DNA of 64,000 nucleotides from positions 24,284,369-24,348,368 of the forward strand of contig NC_080044.1 in the NCBI RefSeq assembly GCF_012489685.1, given 5' to 3'. The DNA is from Lotus japonicus. Its lineage: Eukaryota > Streptophyta > Magnoliopsida > Fabales > Fabaceae. The notes beneath the pieces were generated by a model that had not been told where the DNA came from, did not search any database, and saw only the letters and a list, made by a program, of their open reading frames with translations. A program made the position numbers and the translations under genes. This document shows, in pieces, positions 45,015 to 55,985 of this stretch (its first letter is position 1; each line of letters opens with the position of its first letter).

Positions 45015-46184
45015 CAATGTTAAGAAAACCGGACCGGACCGACCGGTTCGATTGGGAACCGGCATGACACTGGTCCGGAACACTACAAAAACCGCTAGAT
45101 AGTAAACCAAACTTAAACCGGTAAAATTGGTAAAAATCGGTAGAACACGGTTAAACCGGTTTAGTTTAAAACCTTTTTTTTCTGTCTTTAACTTTTTTCT
45201 GTCAACTGTTTCATTTTCCGTGTGGCATGCCAGCTTGATGTTGATTAATGTGGCATGAAATCATTCTACTATCTCATAGTCAGGTGAAAATTTAAATATT
45301 TTAAAAATCTCCACCACTTTCCATTTCCAATATACTCACATACAATTTTCAAGGATCTTAGTTAATTATTTCTGACGGGAAACAAGGATCTGAATTGATG
45401 ATCCTAACAATATGTTTGCTGTTTTATTTTGAAAATGCAAATTATATAAAAACTTTAATGATTTCATGAATATTTAATTAACAAGTCCAAAATGCATGCT
45501 TATCCAAAAAAAAGTCCAAAATGCATTTGTTTTATTTATTATTTTACTTGATATACTCCCTCCGTTCCAGAAAGTTTGTAGTTTTGGGCATGATTTCAAT
45601 ATCCCAAATAGTTTGTTGTTTTAGTATGTCAATGCATTTTTCCTCATTTTTTTTCACCTATACCCTCATTTAATACATTTTCTCTCACTTATCATCTTTC
45701 ATATTAACCAACCACAACTCTTTTCTATTAATTACATTCTTCACTATCTAAGTATAATTTAATAGTTGCACATCATACTAGTAAAACTAAATAAGGGCAA
45801 TCTAGTCAAATTATACTATCAATAATTGATTTCTTACTCTTTGTGCCACAACCTTAAACTACAAACTTTCTGGAACAAGGGGAGTATTATCTATCAATTT
45901 AAAAAAAAAGATATATTATCTATTGTATTTTTTTTAAGCAATCTAGCAATCTATCAGATTTTTTTTAACATCAATCTGTCGAATATTAACTAAACTTAAA
46001 TTTGGGTAAAATATATTATTAATAAGATAAGTATAGTATTAACTAATACTATAATATATTTTAATTATTTTTAAATAATAATTTAATATTAACGGTTTGA
46101 CCCCGGTTTAACCTCAGTTGAACCTTTAAACCTTAAACCAGTGTCTTCACCGGTTCAATGACCGGTCCGGTTTCCTAAACATTG
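45015..46184. mobile_element. hAT-like non-autonomous element rich in ACCGG
   Basis: Imperfect terminal inverted repeats start CAATGTTAAGAAAACCGG at the left and CAATGTTTAGGAAACCGG as the complement of the right end. Both then contain ACCGGACCGG and ACACTGG blocks. Flanks TTTTTAAG (45007-45014) and GTTTTAAG (46185-46192) form an 8-bp duplication with one mismatch, as expected for hAT. No transposase ORF was seen. Confidence 0.72.
45556..45884. mobile_element. Stowaway-like MITE (inner)
   Basis: 329 bp with inverted ends starting CTCCCTCCGTTCCAGAAAGT (the right end is slightly diverged), TA on both sides (45554-45555 and 45885-45886). It sits inside the ACCGG-rich element. Confidence 0.8.
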
Positions 46185-46760
46185 GTTTTAAGTGTCATTC
46201 TAGCAAAAAGCTCTCCCACCAAGATAGTGGGTTATTGGAGTTTTTTTCCCATTCTATCATCTCACATCATAATCATGAAGTTATAAAGTTTTCCAACCAA
46301 GATAGTGGATAATTAATTTTTTTTCCACTCTCTCTCATATCATTAAACCATTTATCATTCTTCCCTCCCTAGTAGCAATAAAAATTTATAACCTCCCTCA
46401 AATTCCAATGAAATAAACACTTAACTTCCCTCCCATTCTTTTATTTGGCACTTGGTAATTCTAATATTTGTTACTTATCCTTTTTATAGAATTTTAACTC
46501 TTCATTCGATGAATCATTTCTTTTGACAGAATTTAATGTTAACACCTTTTTCTATGTAACTTTGAAAGCTATTTTGGGTACTTTCATTGGAATTTAATTT
46601 TCACTTACTAGACAAGACTTTGACTTGATGTATTGGAAATTTAATTTTCGCTTACTAGTAAGGGTATAATTGACAAAATGGACATTAAAATATCAAAATG
46701 ACAGTTAAATAGGAATAAAAAAATTCTTCTAAAACGAAACTTAAAAAGGAACGGAGGGAG

Positions 46761-47199
46761 TAGTAGTTGATTAAATTGGATCAATTGATCTGATGTAGGT
46801 CCAAAATCCTTCCTCTTTAAGCCAAGTGTCACCTCCACTAGCTAAATAATATTTTAGTGCCAATGCAAGTGCCTTAAGATGACAACTCTCCAATTGATAC
46901 ATCACCTTCTTACTATTGTTTAAACTCTTGGTGATAATTGATCAATACCTTCTCTCCAATAGATTGCTACTTGAATTCAGTGAACTTAAAACTTATATTT
47001 TTGAAAGTATGAAATAGGTAGTTTACAAGAAAATTCTATAACAGATCAATGAATGGGATGTTTTGGTCTAGAGTCCAAGGCCTATTTGTATTTAGGGTAG
47101 TTTAGAAAAATATTGAGGTTAAAATTGTGAAATTAAAGTTATGTATATAATGATTTCATATACCATATTTCACTTGTTTAATATGCATGTTTCTGTTTG
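46761..47199. other. Spacer before the second CACTA gene
   Basis: AT-rich, non-coding, with no recognised feature. Confidence 0.4.
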
Positions 47200-48991
47200 T
47201 AATTAGGAATCGCACCATCAAGCCATGTCACCGACTCAACGATTGGAAATTCTTCGGCCGCCACTGGAAGTCAACAACGATGTACCATGGTTTGATTTCT
47301 TTCCAATTATTTTAATTTTTTTTTCTTAAAACTTTATGTTATGGTTGCCATAATATTCTTTTCTTTTCTGGGTAAAATCCAATAGATTGTTTGAAGAAAA
47401 AAAACGTTGGAAGAGGAAAAACCACATGCATAAGTGTTTTGAAAAGAAAAGAGAAGTCCGCAACTGGAAAATTGCATGTGGTTATTCCACCTGATAAGAT
47501 GGTGGCTGTAGGACCAGGAGCTCTAGATTTTGTTACTGAAATATCTATGCAAGTCCAAAAGAGAGCTCCTTTTAATATCAAGAAATGGAAAAAAGTTCCT
47601 GCTACAGAAAAAGATGATATAGTATCAAGAGTTTATGTAAGTTTCAATATTATTTTTTATTTTTTATTTTTTTATGTTTGATTTATAACATTTACAAAAA
47701 ATTTCCTTTTTAATTATTGAGTGCAGAATGCTTTTGACATTGATCAAACATAGCATGACAAAAATGTCATTCTTGCTACAGTAGAAAGACTCTACTGAAG
47801 CCATAGAGGTAGACTTCATCAACACTTTAAACAATATGAAACAAATGAAATTGCTTTGGAACATAAACCTGATGAGTTAAGTGACGGAGATTGGGAGTAC
47901 TTGGTAGATTATTTTTCAAGTCCTAGCTATAAGGTATGTTGGCAATTAACGAGTTTAACGGATGTGCACTGTCGGTGTAAAGAAGTTTTACACCATCATC
48001 CAATTATTGTATGCCACGTGGGGTAAATACTTATATTCTTAATTTATTTTAATTAAATTACAATTATAGTTTCTGATGTCTTGGAAATCAATTGGACGTA
48101 TGTGTAAAAAAAGTTTACACTGACGGTGTATTTTCCCTTTTCTCATTAATTTATTAAAAATATAGATTGGTTATAAATGTCAAGAAAAGCAACTATAATA
48201 ATTCTATGTGGATTATTTTCAGGCAATGAGTGAAAGGAACAAATCAAATAAAGCAAAACAAGAAATTAACCATAGATGTGGAAGGAAGTCATTTCAAACT
48301 CTTAGCTATGATGTGGTAATAAAGAAATATTAAATTGTTTGATTATGAATTGTTATTGAGTTAAAAAATTATAGTGATTATTCTCTATGACTACAATTTT
48401 TTTGTTTTTAGAGAGATCCTGAAACTGAAAAAGATCATAATTATCAAGTTTTATGGCGAATGACTCACACAAACAACGATGGGGTTTGGATAAATGAGGC
48501 TTCTAGGAAAGTTCATGTAAGCCATATTTAAATGATTGATATATTATAATTAGTTTTAGTTTCATTATTTTTAATTAAAATTTATGGTTATGATTTTTCT
48601 TTTTCTTTAATAGGTGAGGGTTGACGAAGCTTCTATGCGGATGTTACAAGAAACAAACGAGGACGCTGAGGAAGATCCTATTATCAACAAGGCTTTTAAA
48701 TCAGTTGTAGGGCAACGTTCAGGGTATAGTCATGGTCTTAGTGCTGGAATTCAAGCTACAAAGGGAAAATCTACTGCAGGTCTACATAAACAATTAGTGA
48801 GTGCACGAGAAAAGCGTCAAGGTATAGAAATGAAACTGAAAGAAGTTGAATCTCAACTTCAAGAACAGCGTAAAATTAAAGAAATGGCTACACGCATTGA
48901 AGATAGTCAAAAGCAACTTGAAGAAAGGGAAAAACAATTTGAAGAAAGGGTAGAAAAGCAACTTGAGGAAAGAATGGAAATTTTTTTTTAG
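47200..48991 (+). pseudogene. Second CACTA gene (Transposase_24 / En-Spm type), broken
   Basis: The exon-like coding blocks are about 47208-47290, 47410-47636 (KWKKVPATEKDDIVSRVY), 47727-47934 (DELSDGDWEYLVDYF), 48223-48316 (MSERNKSNKAK), 48411-48516 (WRMTHTNNDGVWINEASRKV) and 48614-48991 (a coiled-coil tail of EERE/QLEE repeats). The block order and motifs match the plant Transposase_24 family, which accompanies TNP2 in CACTA elements and is thought to bind the ends. Two TAG stops lie in the third block (near 47755 and 47796). A MITE sits in the intron after it. Confidence 0.75.
47962..48133. mobile_element. Diverged MITE related to 4747-4911
   Basis: Ends GTCGGTGTAAAG and its complement, with the same TTTACAC side-hairpin design and a CCAATTATT/ATCAATTGG core, in an intron of the CACTA gene. 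It is less symmetrical than the copy at 4.7 kb, so it is older. Confidence 0.65.
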
Positions 48992-50559
48992 GAAAGGATG
49001 ACAGCCTTCTTCTTTAGAACACAATTGGTAAGTAAGAACATCATTTAAGCGTACAAAAGTTTGATGAGTTAGCAAATTTATTTTCTTATAAGTATTATTT
49101 ACAATCTTGAATATTTTATAAGTTAATGTTTTGTATATTTTAATAGGTTGGACAATATTCACAGGGTTGAAACTACTTAGAACATTGATTGCACATGTGT
49201 AAGTTATAATTACTTTTCTTGAGTTATAGTATGGATTTCTTTTGTATCTTCTAACAGTTGAAGTTAGGGTATTAAATTATGCCGAAGTTTTCAAATTAAT
49301 TTTGGAACTTTTTTCTCTTATATGGTCGGTGTAGGCGGCTACAGTATGGGACTGCTATGCGTTTGGTAATGTTGATACCATCCCCTAATGTGGCTAGCTA
49401 TGATGCTTGAGGTTATCTTATCTATTGTGTGTGTATTAAATTGACATTTGCTTCATTTGGTCATCAGTTTGGGAATTGATATTGGAGGGGTCAAATTAAA
49501 ATGTTGGAGATTATTATAACAGTGGTGGGATGGAAGCGTATATATGTTGTGCAAATTATGTTAATTCACTGTTGCTTAGTAGCACTTTAGACATTTGCTT
49601 GGGCACTTTCTTCAATTTTATGTGCTCATTTTATTTTGTATATAGGTTATACTCTTGGTGATATTCTTAAAATGACTTATAAAAAAAAAGTGCTTAGGTT
49701 TTTTTTTTAACAGGCAAAAGAAACATATATAATGAGCATGTGGGGGCTTTTTGTTCTTTATCTATGCACTTTCTCTGGTTTTTGGGTTGGCTATTACAAG
49801 TGGGGGCTTTTTAGTCTCCAATTATAGTGCCTGTTGGATCTTTAATTGATGAGCATGTTTTATCGATTTGATGGTTTAGCAAAACTTTAGAAGCAGGGAT
49901 CATTTTGTAGCTTGCATCGTTAGAATATGTCCATAACACCAAGTTATATCATGGTACATTTGAATTGGAAACCTGCAAGGGATTCTCTAGGGATTAGTTG
50001 TGAATGGGAGGATAAGTCTTGAGACCTCTTAGAATAGTTGGGGTTTGTTTTATTGTTTCATGTTTTACTCTTCTCTGCACATGTGGTTCTGATGTATTTA
50101 GCCACTATTGCAATTCCCCTTCTCCTTTTCTATTGCTTCTCATCTAAGTGTACTAAAGGTTGGAGTATCCCTTATATTCCCTCTAATGCATTGCTTTGGC
50201 TTATAAATAAATAAATAAATAAAATAGTAGTAGCACTAGTAGTACTAAACCAATACAAGATAGTCTCAATTTTGTGTTAATTGCAGATCAATTGGTAGAG
50301 TTTCAACTCCGAACAATTTTAGGCAAGAAAAATTGATGATGTGGCTATCACGCTTTATTTATTGATTATGTATGTTTGTATTTTATTTTGGGAACAATAC
50401 CTTTTATGACCCATTCAGTATTGGAATATTATTTTGCTATATCCAATTATATTTTTTTTTATAAAGTATCCAATTATATTTCCGTAGTTTAATTTTTTTT
50501 TCATTAGCAATATCGTGTATTTATTTTAACATAGTAGAGTTGATTGATATTAATTTTAA
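48992..50559. other. 3' part of the CACTA region, non-coding
   Basis: AT-rich, with an (ATAA)n run near 50205-50222. No gene was recognised. Confidence 0.4.
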
Positions 50560-50890
50560 AATTTTGTTAAAAATATTCAATAATTATAATAATTGATTAT
50601 AGTTGTTGTCAAATAGTATTCTATAGCCCCAACTTTTGTTGTTGATAAAAACAACTTAAAATAATGACTTTGTTAGTTGAGAAAAATACCTTAATGCGAC
50701 AACTTAAATTGTTGAGAAAACTTTGCGTATAGAAACAATTATAGTTGTTGAGATAAAACATCTTATTGTGGCGACTTTAGTTGCTATGAAAGCTATGTTA
50801 GTGGCTTCCAAAAATATTTATAGCATCGAAAAAATTATTACTTTGCAGCGAACATAATCGTTGTGATAACATCAATAATGGCAGTGAAAA
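50560..50890. repeat. Right subterminal repeats of the CACTA element
   Basis: Short GTTGTTG/CAACAA and CAACTTAAA..GTTGAGAAA motifs recur every 30-60 bp in both orientations, similar in style to 40900-41375. Confidence 0.55.
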
Positions 50891-51097
50891 TAGATCATTG
50901 CATATAGTAATAGTAAGCTACAAAAATAAATTATATGCATAACAATGTTATGACTTATATACAATGAAGAATAAAAAAATTCGATCACGAAACAATGAGG
51001 TTCCGGTATAGTATTATTGAACCTGAATGGTTGACATTGAGTGAGGGTCCTCTTTTTCGTTGTGATGATATCGTATGTATCTCATCTTTTTGGTGTG

Positions 51098-52157
51098 TTA
51101 ATATCTCGAGGTATGCACCGAAGGTGAGTACCTGCAAGCTACTCTAACGCACAAGTCATCTATCGCAGAGAACGAATAGGGATTAGAGTTAGAGAGAGTG
51201 TGCGCCTGAGAAGACAGAAACTGCGTAGGGGGCCTCACTAATTGTTGGTGAGGAAGAGGCAAAGACAGAAACTGCGTTCGGTACATCCGATCCTTGTCCC
51301 TTCCTGTAATGATAGGAAGAGTGGAACAGGGACTTTGAACTACAAATTGCCCCACACCCCCCCTTGCAGATCTTAGGTGACTAACAACCAACTTGGTGAT
51401 CAAGTTTGGATAGGGCATCCATCCACCATCTTCTTCTTGTTAGCATAGCCATAAATTCCATGAGCAATGATGCTTGCCACATCAATAGGATACCCTTTCA
51501 TCAGACAGTAGATAATCAGAGAAGCACTCTTCCCTATCTCCATTTTGTTGGAGTTCGGGACTAGAGTGTCCAAACCAAACTTAGCCCACACTCGAGGGAT
51601 TGGAAACATCACCTTCCTGTCAATATATACTTGGGTGCATTCGCAGTACCAACAGTACGAACCCAATCAACTCCCGGCACAACTAGAGTTGCCAAGACAT
51701 CATCATAAGGGTAGTCATCCCACAAAGTATCAAAGGTGTGACCGCAATGACCAAATATCTCACCATCCGCAATCGGAGTGGGGAGCTTAAGATATGCTCG
51801 GATACGGGTTGGGCTATAATCAATGTGCACTCCTCTGTATGACGATGTAAACTCTGGAATATCTAGCTTGGCAGTTTGATCATCACAACGAGTGTTTGCA
51901 TAAAATTCTCGAACAAGAATCTCACAAGCCTCAACTCTGGGAGTGACTAGATTCTGCCATTTCCTCTTTACTATCTCCTTACCAAACTCCCCAAGAGCTT
52001 TCAAATCATTTACATCAAAGCCTCTCTCCTGAATCATCTTCCGCTTCTTGATCTTATCATAGTATATCGCTTTCTTGGGGGAGAGGAACTTAACCGACTC
52101 AAATGATTGAGAATTGTCTACCGCTTTTCTCTTATGAGGTAACTTCCTTTCTGACAT
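51098..52157 (-). pseudogene. 'Putative plant transposon protein' gene relic
   Basis: The start ATG is at 52157 (MSERKLPHKRKAVDN). About 180 residues follow, with FYANTRCDDQ and RAYLKLPTP, then a frameshift near 51640. The coding sense continues as VYIDRKVMFPIPRVWAKFG and IGKSASLIIYCLMKG, a second shift occurs near 51405, and PYPNLITKLV follows. The layout resembles the domain family seen in the Sirevirus env-like ORF (compare LVREFYANTRCDDQ with LVKEFWKHADCDD). It is a transposon-associated gene of unknown function and not a host gene. The family is recognised by pattern only. Confidence 0.6.
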
Positions 52158-52268
52158 TTGCAAAATAACCAGAAAAAAAAATTCCCAAAGACAAGAAGAA
52201 CCGTTAGCATAAAACACAAATAAGCAAAGTTATTTCGCAAGTCCTCTTCCATGACAACCTTCCCAAAG

Positions 52269-52550
52269 ATCAACCACAACACCACTTTTTATCACAATAT
52301 CTTGGGGTCATATACATGCACTTACAAAAGAATCTCAAAGAAAATTCAGAAATTGTCATTGAGGCAAAACATCAAACACTTGCTATGTTTATAGTTAAAC
52401 CACACTGCAGTATGGGTTGAGGATTAACCACAATACAACTTTTTATCACAATATCTCAATATCTTGGGGTCATATACATGCACTTACAAAAGAATCTCAA
52501 AGAAAATTCAGAAATTGTCATTGAGGCAAAACATCAAACACTTGGTGTGG
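52269..52550. repeat. Tandem repeat, unit about 154 bp, 1.8 copies
   Basis: Units start at 52269 (ATCAACCACAACACCAC) and 52423 (ATTAACCACAATACAAC) and share CTTGGGGTCATATACATGC and CATTGAGGCAAAACATC. The same unit recurs at 54191-54552. Confidence 0.85.
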
Positions 52551-52696
52551 ATAAAATTTTCAACAACCTCAATAATTATAAACCCAATTTCAACCAAAAT
52601 CACTCAACCCATACACAAGCCAATACTTCTCATTACAGTTCATGATCCTCAACCCATACACAAGCAAAAGAAGAGAGGAGAAGAGAATGAAATTAC

Positions 52697-52762
52697 CTTG
52701 AGTGGAGATGATTGAGAAGTATCTATCGCTTTCCTCTTAAAAGGTAACTTGCTTCCTGACAT
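52697..52762 (-). pseudogene. Second copy of the relic's first exon
   Basis: The ATG at 52762 reads MSGSKLPFKRKAIDTSQSSP and ends at an AAG|GTAATT donor. It is a diverged duplicate of the N-terminus at 52157 (MSERKLPHKRKAVDN). Nothing downstream continues it. Confidence 0.6.
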
Positions 52763-52929
52763 AGCAAAATAACCAGAAATTACCTTGAGTGGATGAACTT
52801 CGATGAAGGAGGAAGAAAATAGTGACTTGCTATGGAAATTCCAGTGATGCAGAGCACATGCGCTAGGTAAGCGTTTAAGAGCTGAGGACCTGGAAGCCCA
52901 GAAATTCCAAATAAAATACATCACTAGCC

Positions 52930-53640
52930 TTTAATTTGTATCATTTTCCTAAGCTGATTGTTGTTCACAAGGTTAATTGTTTGCTTTGTTATTAGTACTA
53001 TTATAATTTTTTTTATTCATAATAAAATTATTTGTTTATTTAATAGATTCTCTTTTTAGTATGGGTCCGTGCAAAAATTAATTATAATTTGAGGTTCTTG
53101 GCCTTTAAACATACGTTTTTGACACCACCCTAATATATGCTTTTGACACCAGCCTAAAATACGTTTTTGATGCCATCCTAATTCAGTTATTGATTAAACC
53201 GGTTTTAATCTACTGAATTAATGAAAGGTGATTAGAACCGTTTTCAAAGCCTTGTGAGTAGGTAATTGCTGAAGAAAGAGACAGAAGGCAGGGGGAGAAG
53301 ACGAGAAAGGAAGAAGGGGATCTCTTCAGCATAATTCAAATTGTGGAAGTGAAAGGTGAGTTCATATTTGATTTTAATAATTGGAGTATTGACTTAATCC
53401 TATACAATAATCTATTTGTTCATCTGCTCATTTGTTGTAACAAACTCTGATCAGTTGTTGCTGTCATGTGTGTATATATTGGTGCACATTTGCACTAGAA
53501 CCTGCTATCCCACCAAGATTCTTTGCAAAGTTTACTTTTTTGGCGCCTGCATCAACACCCGGAACTTGTGTTTCTTGCTTCTTCTTCTTCCTTCCACGCG
53601 CCATGTAGAGAGTGACGAAGACAAGAAACTACAATAATAG
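52930..53640. other. Non-coding spacer
   Basis: No recognisable gene or element. Confidence 0.4.
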
Positions 53641-53652
53641 GGTGATTATAAA

Positions 53653-54172
53653 GGAAGATGAACAAAATAGGGTGATGGGAGAATTGTGGAGAAGAAGAAG
53701 AAGAAAATAGTGACTTAAGCGCACTGAAACACCCTAGGCGCTGGAACGCGTAGCGCCCAGGCGCTGGTTCGCGAAGCAACTTAAGTTGCTCGCGAATCCT
53801 AGTGTTTTCCACACAAAAGACGAGTTGCGCGTTTTCTCCGCCCAAGACCCCTTTCTTCACCAAATTTCACCCAATTTCTTCCAAAGCTCCACAAATCTTC
53901 ACTCACAAAACCTCCCAATCACTATTTCGTGCAACACCAAGTCTAAGAATCAACTCATTTCTTCTCCACTTCTTTCAAGGTAATTTCAAATTAAGCAAAC
54001 CCTAAAACTCGGTTCAGATTTTTTGTACTTTAAAATTCAAATTTCTTCATGGGTTTTGCTTGAAAGTGTATCTTATCTTGTTCTAGCGCCTAGCGTGTTT
54101 TAGTGCGCTTAAGTCACTATTTTCTTCTTCTTCTCCACAATTTTCCCATCACCCTATTTTGTTCATCTTCCT
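53653..54172. repeat. Inverted repeat, arms about 92 bp
   Basis: 53653-53744 and 54081-54172 are reverse complements with a few differences. They share GAACAAAATAGGGTGATGGG, AGTGACTTAAGCGCACT and AGGCGCT. The 336-bp middle contains CTTAAGTTGCTCGCGAA and a leader-like CT-rich segment with an AAGGTAATTT donor-like site. Confidence 0.75.
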
Positions 54173-54190
54173 CCATCATCACCCTATTTA

Positions 54191-54552
54191 GAAATTGTCA
54201 TTGAGGCAAAACATCAAACACTTGCTATGTTTATAGTTAAACCACACTGCAGTATGGGTTGAGGATCAACCACAACACCACTTTTTATCACAATATCTCA
54301 ATATCTTGGGGTCATATTCATGCACTTACAAAAGAATCTCAAAGAAAATTCAGAAATTATCATTGAGGCAAAACATCAAACACTTGCTATGTTTATAGTT
54401 AAACCACACTGCAGTATGGGTTGAGGATCAACCACAACACCACTTTTTATCACAATATCTCAATATCTTGGGGTCATATACATGCACTTACAAAAGAATC
54501 TCTAAGAAAATTCAGAAATTGTCATTGAGGCAAAACATCAAACACTTGGTGT
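54191..54552. repeat. Tandem repeat, unit about 161 bp, 2.2 copies
   Basis: Same unit as at 52269-52550, with starts at 54265 and 54426. It differs by an extra CAATATCT. It follows directly after the inverted-repeat arm. Confidence 0.85.
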
Positions 54553-54559
54553 GCAATTT

Positions 54560-55185
54560 TTATATGAAAACATGAACTAATTATCTTTGAGCCCTCGCCC
54601 GCAGTCTTCAAATGTCAGAAGATTTCTTTTCATTACTCTCTAAGAGGGTACTAAAGAGAATATTTTTTTGGCGTTTTTTTCCCTTTAAATTCCAACACCT
54701 TATTTTATAAAAGAGTTAGATACCAAAGGTCTCTCTGTGCTAGCCGATGTGGGACATCAGATGTTATAAGAAAGTTGTTTTCAAATTATTTTCATCCACT
54801 AGATATGGGAGTCACAGATAAACCACACTTAAGCAAGAATCAAGCTAAATAATATTATACAAGTGATAAGATAAGGTTTTATCATAGATTAAATAAAGAT
54901 AAAAATGTCACATGTATGATTTGAAACTGGTATATTCATATATGGTTGTAACGCCCCAATTTCAGGTTAGAGGTTAAATTAGTAACCGAACAAACTTTAT
55001 GAAACCTCTCAAAACTCATTCTTCTATAATACTTTTCAAATTTAATAACCATAATAAGATAAAATATTTTCCTAAGTAAATAACTACGTTGAAACTGAAA
55101 GCTAACAAAATATTAAAAAGATTGTATTTAGCACTCAAATTGTGCTAAAAAAACCAACTAAACGAAATAAAACAGAACGTCACCA
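54560..55185. other. Repeat-derived spacer
   Basis: Contains AGCCGATGTGGGAC (54741) and GTAACGCCCCAATTT (54948), short blocks common in plant repeats, but no element with borders. Confidence 0.35.
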
Positions 55186-55189
55186 TCAA

Positions 55190-55375
55190 CTTCTGCGGAG
55201 AAATATAGTTGTGACGAGAAGCCAACATCTTGAGGAAGAAATTACACAACTGCTTCCAAAATGATTCCAACTTCTCATTGATAAGCCTCTCAACCATCTC
55301 AGGGATAGTTTCTTCCTGCTCCTCCTCCTCCTAGGACAAGTCCACCATTTGATCAGCAGGTGCTTCCTCCTAGGG
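55190..55375 (-). pseudogene. Short coding relic, acidic/coiled-coil
   Basis: One - strand frame reads ADQMVDLS, stop, then EEEEQEETIPEMVERLINE and SFWKQLCNFF, with a further in-frame TAG before it. The composition fits the C-terminal part of a retroelement accessory protein, but the family is not identified. Confidence 0.3.
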
Positions 55376-55379
55376 TTCA

Positions 55380-55976
55380 TATGGTAGGGGTAAAGAGAAC
55401 TTCATCTCCCCGATATGTTAGTCCGGAAAGCAACGTCCTTTAGCGATGACGATAGTGACTGCGAAAGAACCACGGTAAGTTGCCATGCGTGTGTCGTGGT
55501 TACTTCCCACACATCTGGTGATCCTTGTGGAAGAGGTTATACTTCACGCGTTAAGACATCGTCTTTATCTAATGTCGATAGGCGCCCAAATAAACAAACA
55601 TCAAACAAGACAGAGTTAGTGCCCATACAAGAATAAAACAATGAAATGAAGTCTAAAACCTTCGAATAAGATATTGAAAGAAAGAACTGCACAATACTGT
55701 TAGATAACAAATCCCAAAGTAAATAAATTTACAACAAAAGTTAGTTAATTAGGGGTCAAGTCCTAGAACTATATGCAAACTACCAAGTGGTTCAAATGCC
55801 ACATAGTGGGGCGAGACAATCATGTGGGGCAGCTGCCATCACATTGCTGCTTCAATTAGGATGTCAACACATCTTGTAATCAACCTTAGTATGCACTTGC
55901 TCTGTTTCCAAATGTTAAAACCCAATACAGAATTTTCATGTTTCCTTCAATCCCAATAAATAGGATCCAATTTATT
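55380..55976. other. Non-coding spacer
   Basis: No gene was recognised. A short open frame at 55415-55636 has no known motif. Confidence 0.4.
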
Positions 55977-55985
55977 AACAATTTA

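Larger units (their letters stand above)
44994..46760. mobile_element. Stowaway-like MITE (outer), split by a later insertion
   Basis: The ends CTCCCTCCGTTCCTTTTTAA and its complement are flanked by TA on both sides (44992-44993, 46761-46762). Removing the inserted element at 45015-46184 restores a MITE of about 590 bp. Confidence 0.78.
40393..50890 (+). mobile_element. Decayed CACTA (En/Spm) transposon
   Basis: Two characteristic CACTA genes in the same orientation, a TNP2-type transposase (41741-44366) and a Transposase_24-type gene (47200-48991), are bracketed by arrays rich in TTGTTG/CAACAA inverted motifs (40393-41375 and about 50560-50890). These look like the subterminal repeats that the second protein binds. 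The terminal CACTA sequences themselves were not found at either end, so the borders are approximate. Many stops and insertions show it is dead. Confidence 0.75.

Noticed and set aside
53786..54005. Open frames of 65-67 codons after the inverted-repeat arm
   Set aside because: The sequence looks like a CT-rich 5' leader with a splice donor, and no continuing exon with a known domain was found.
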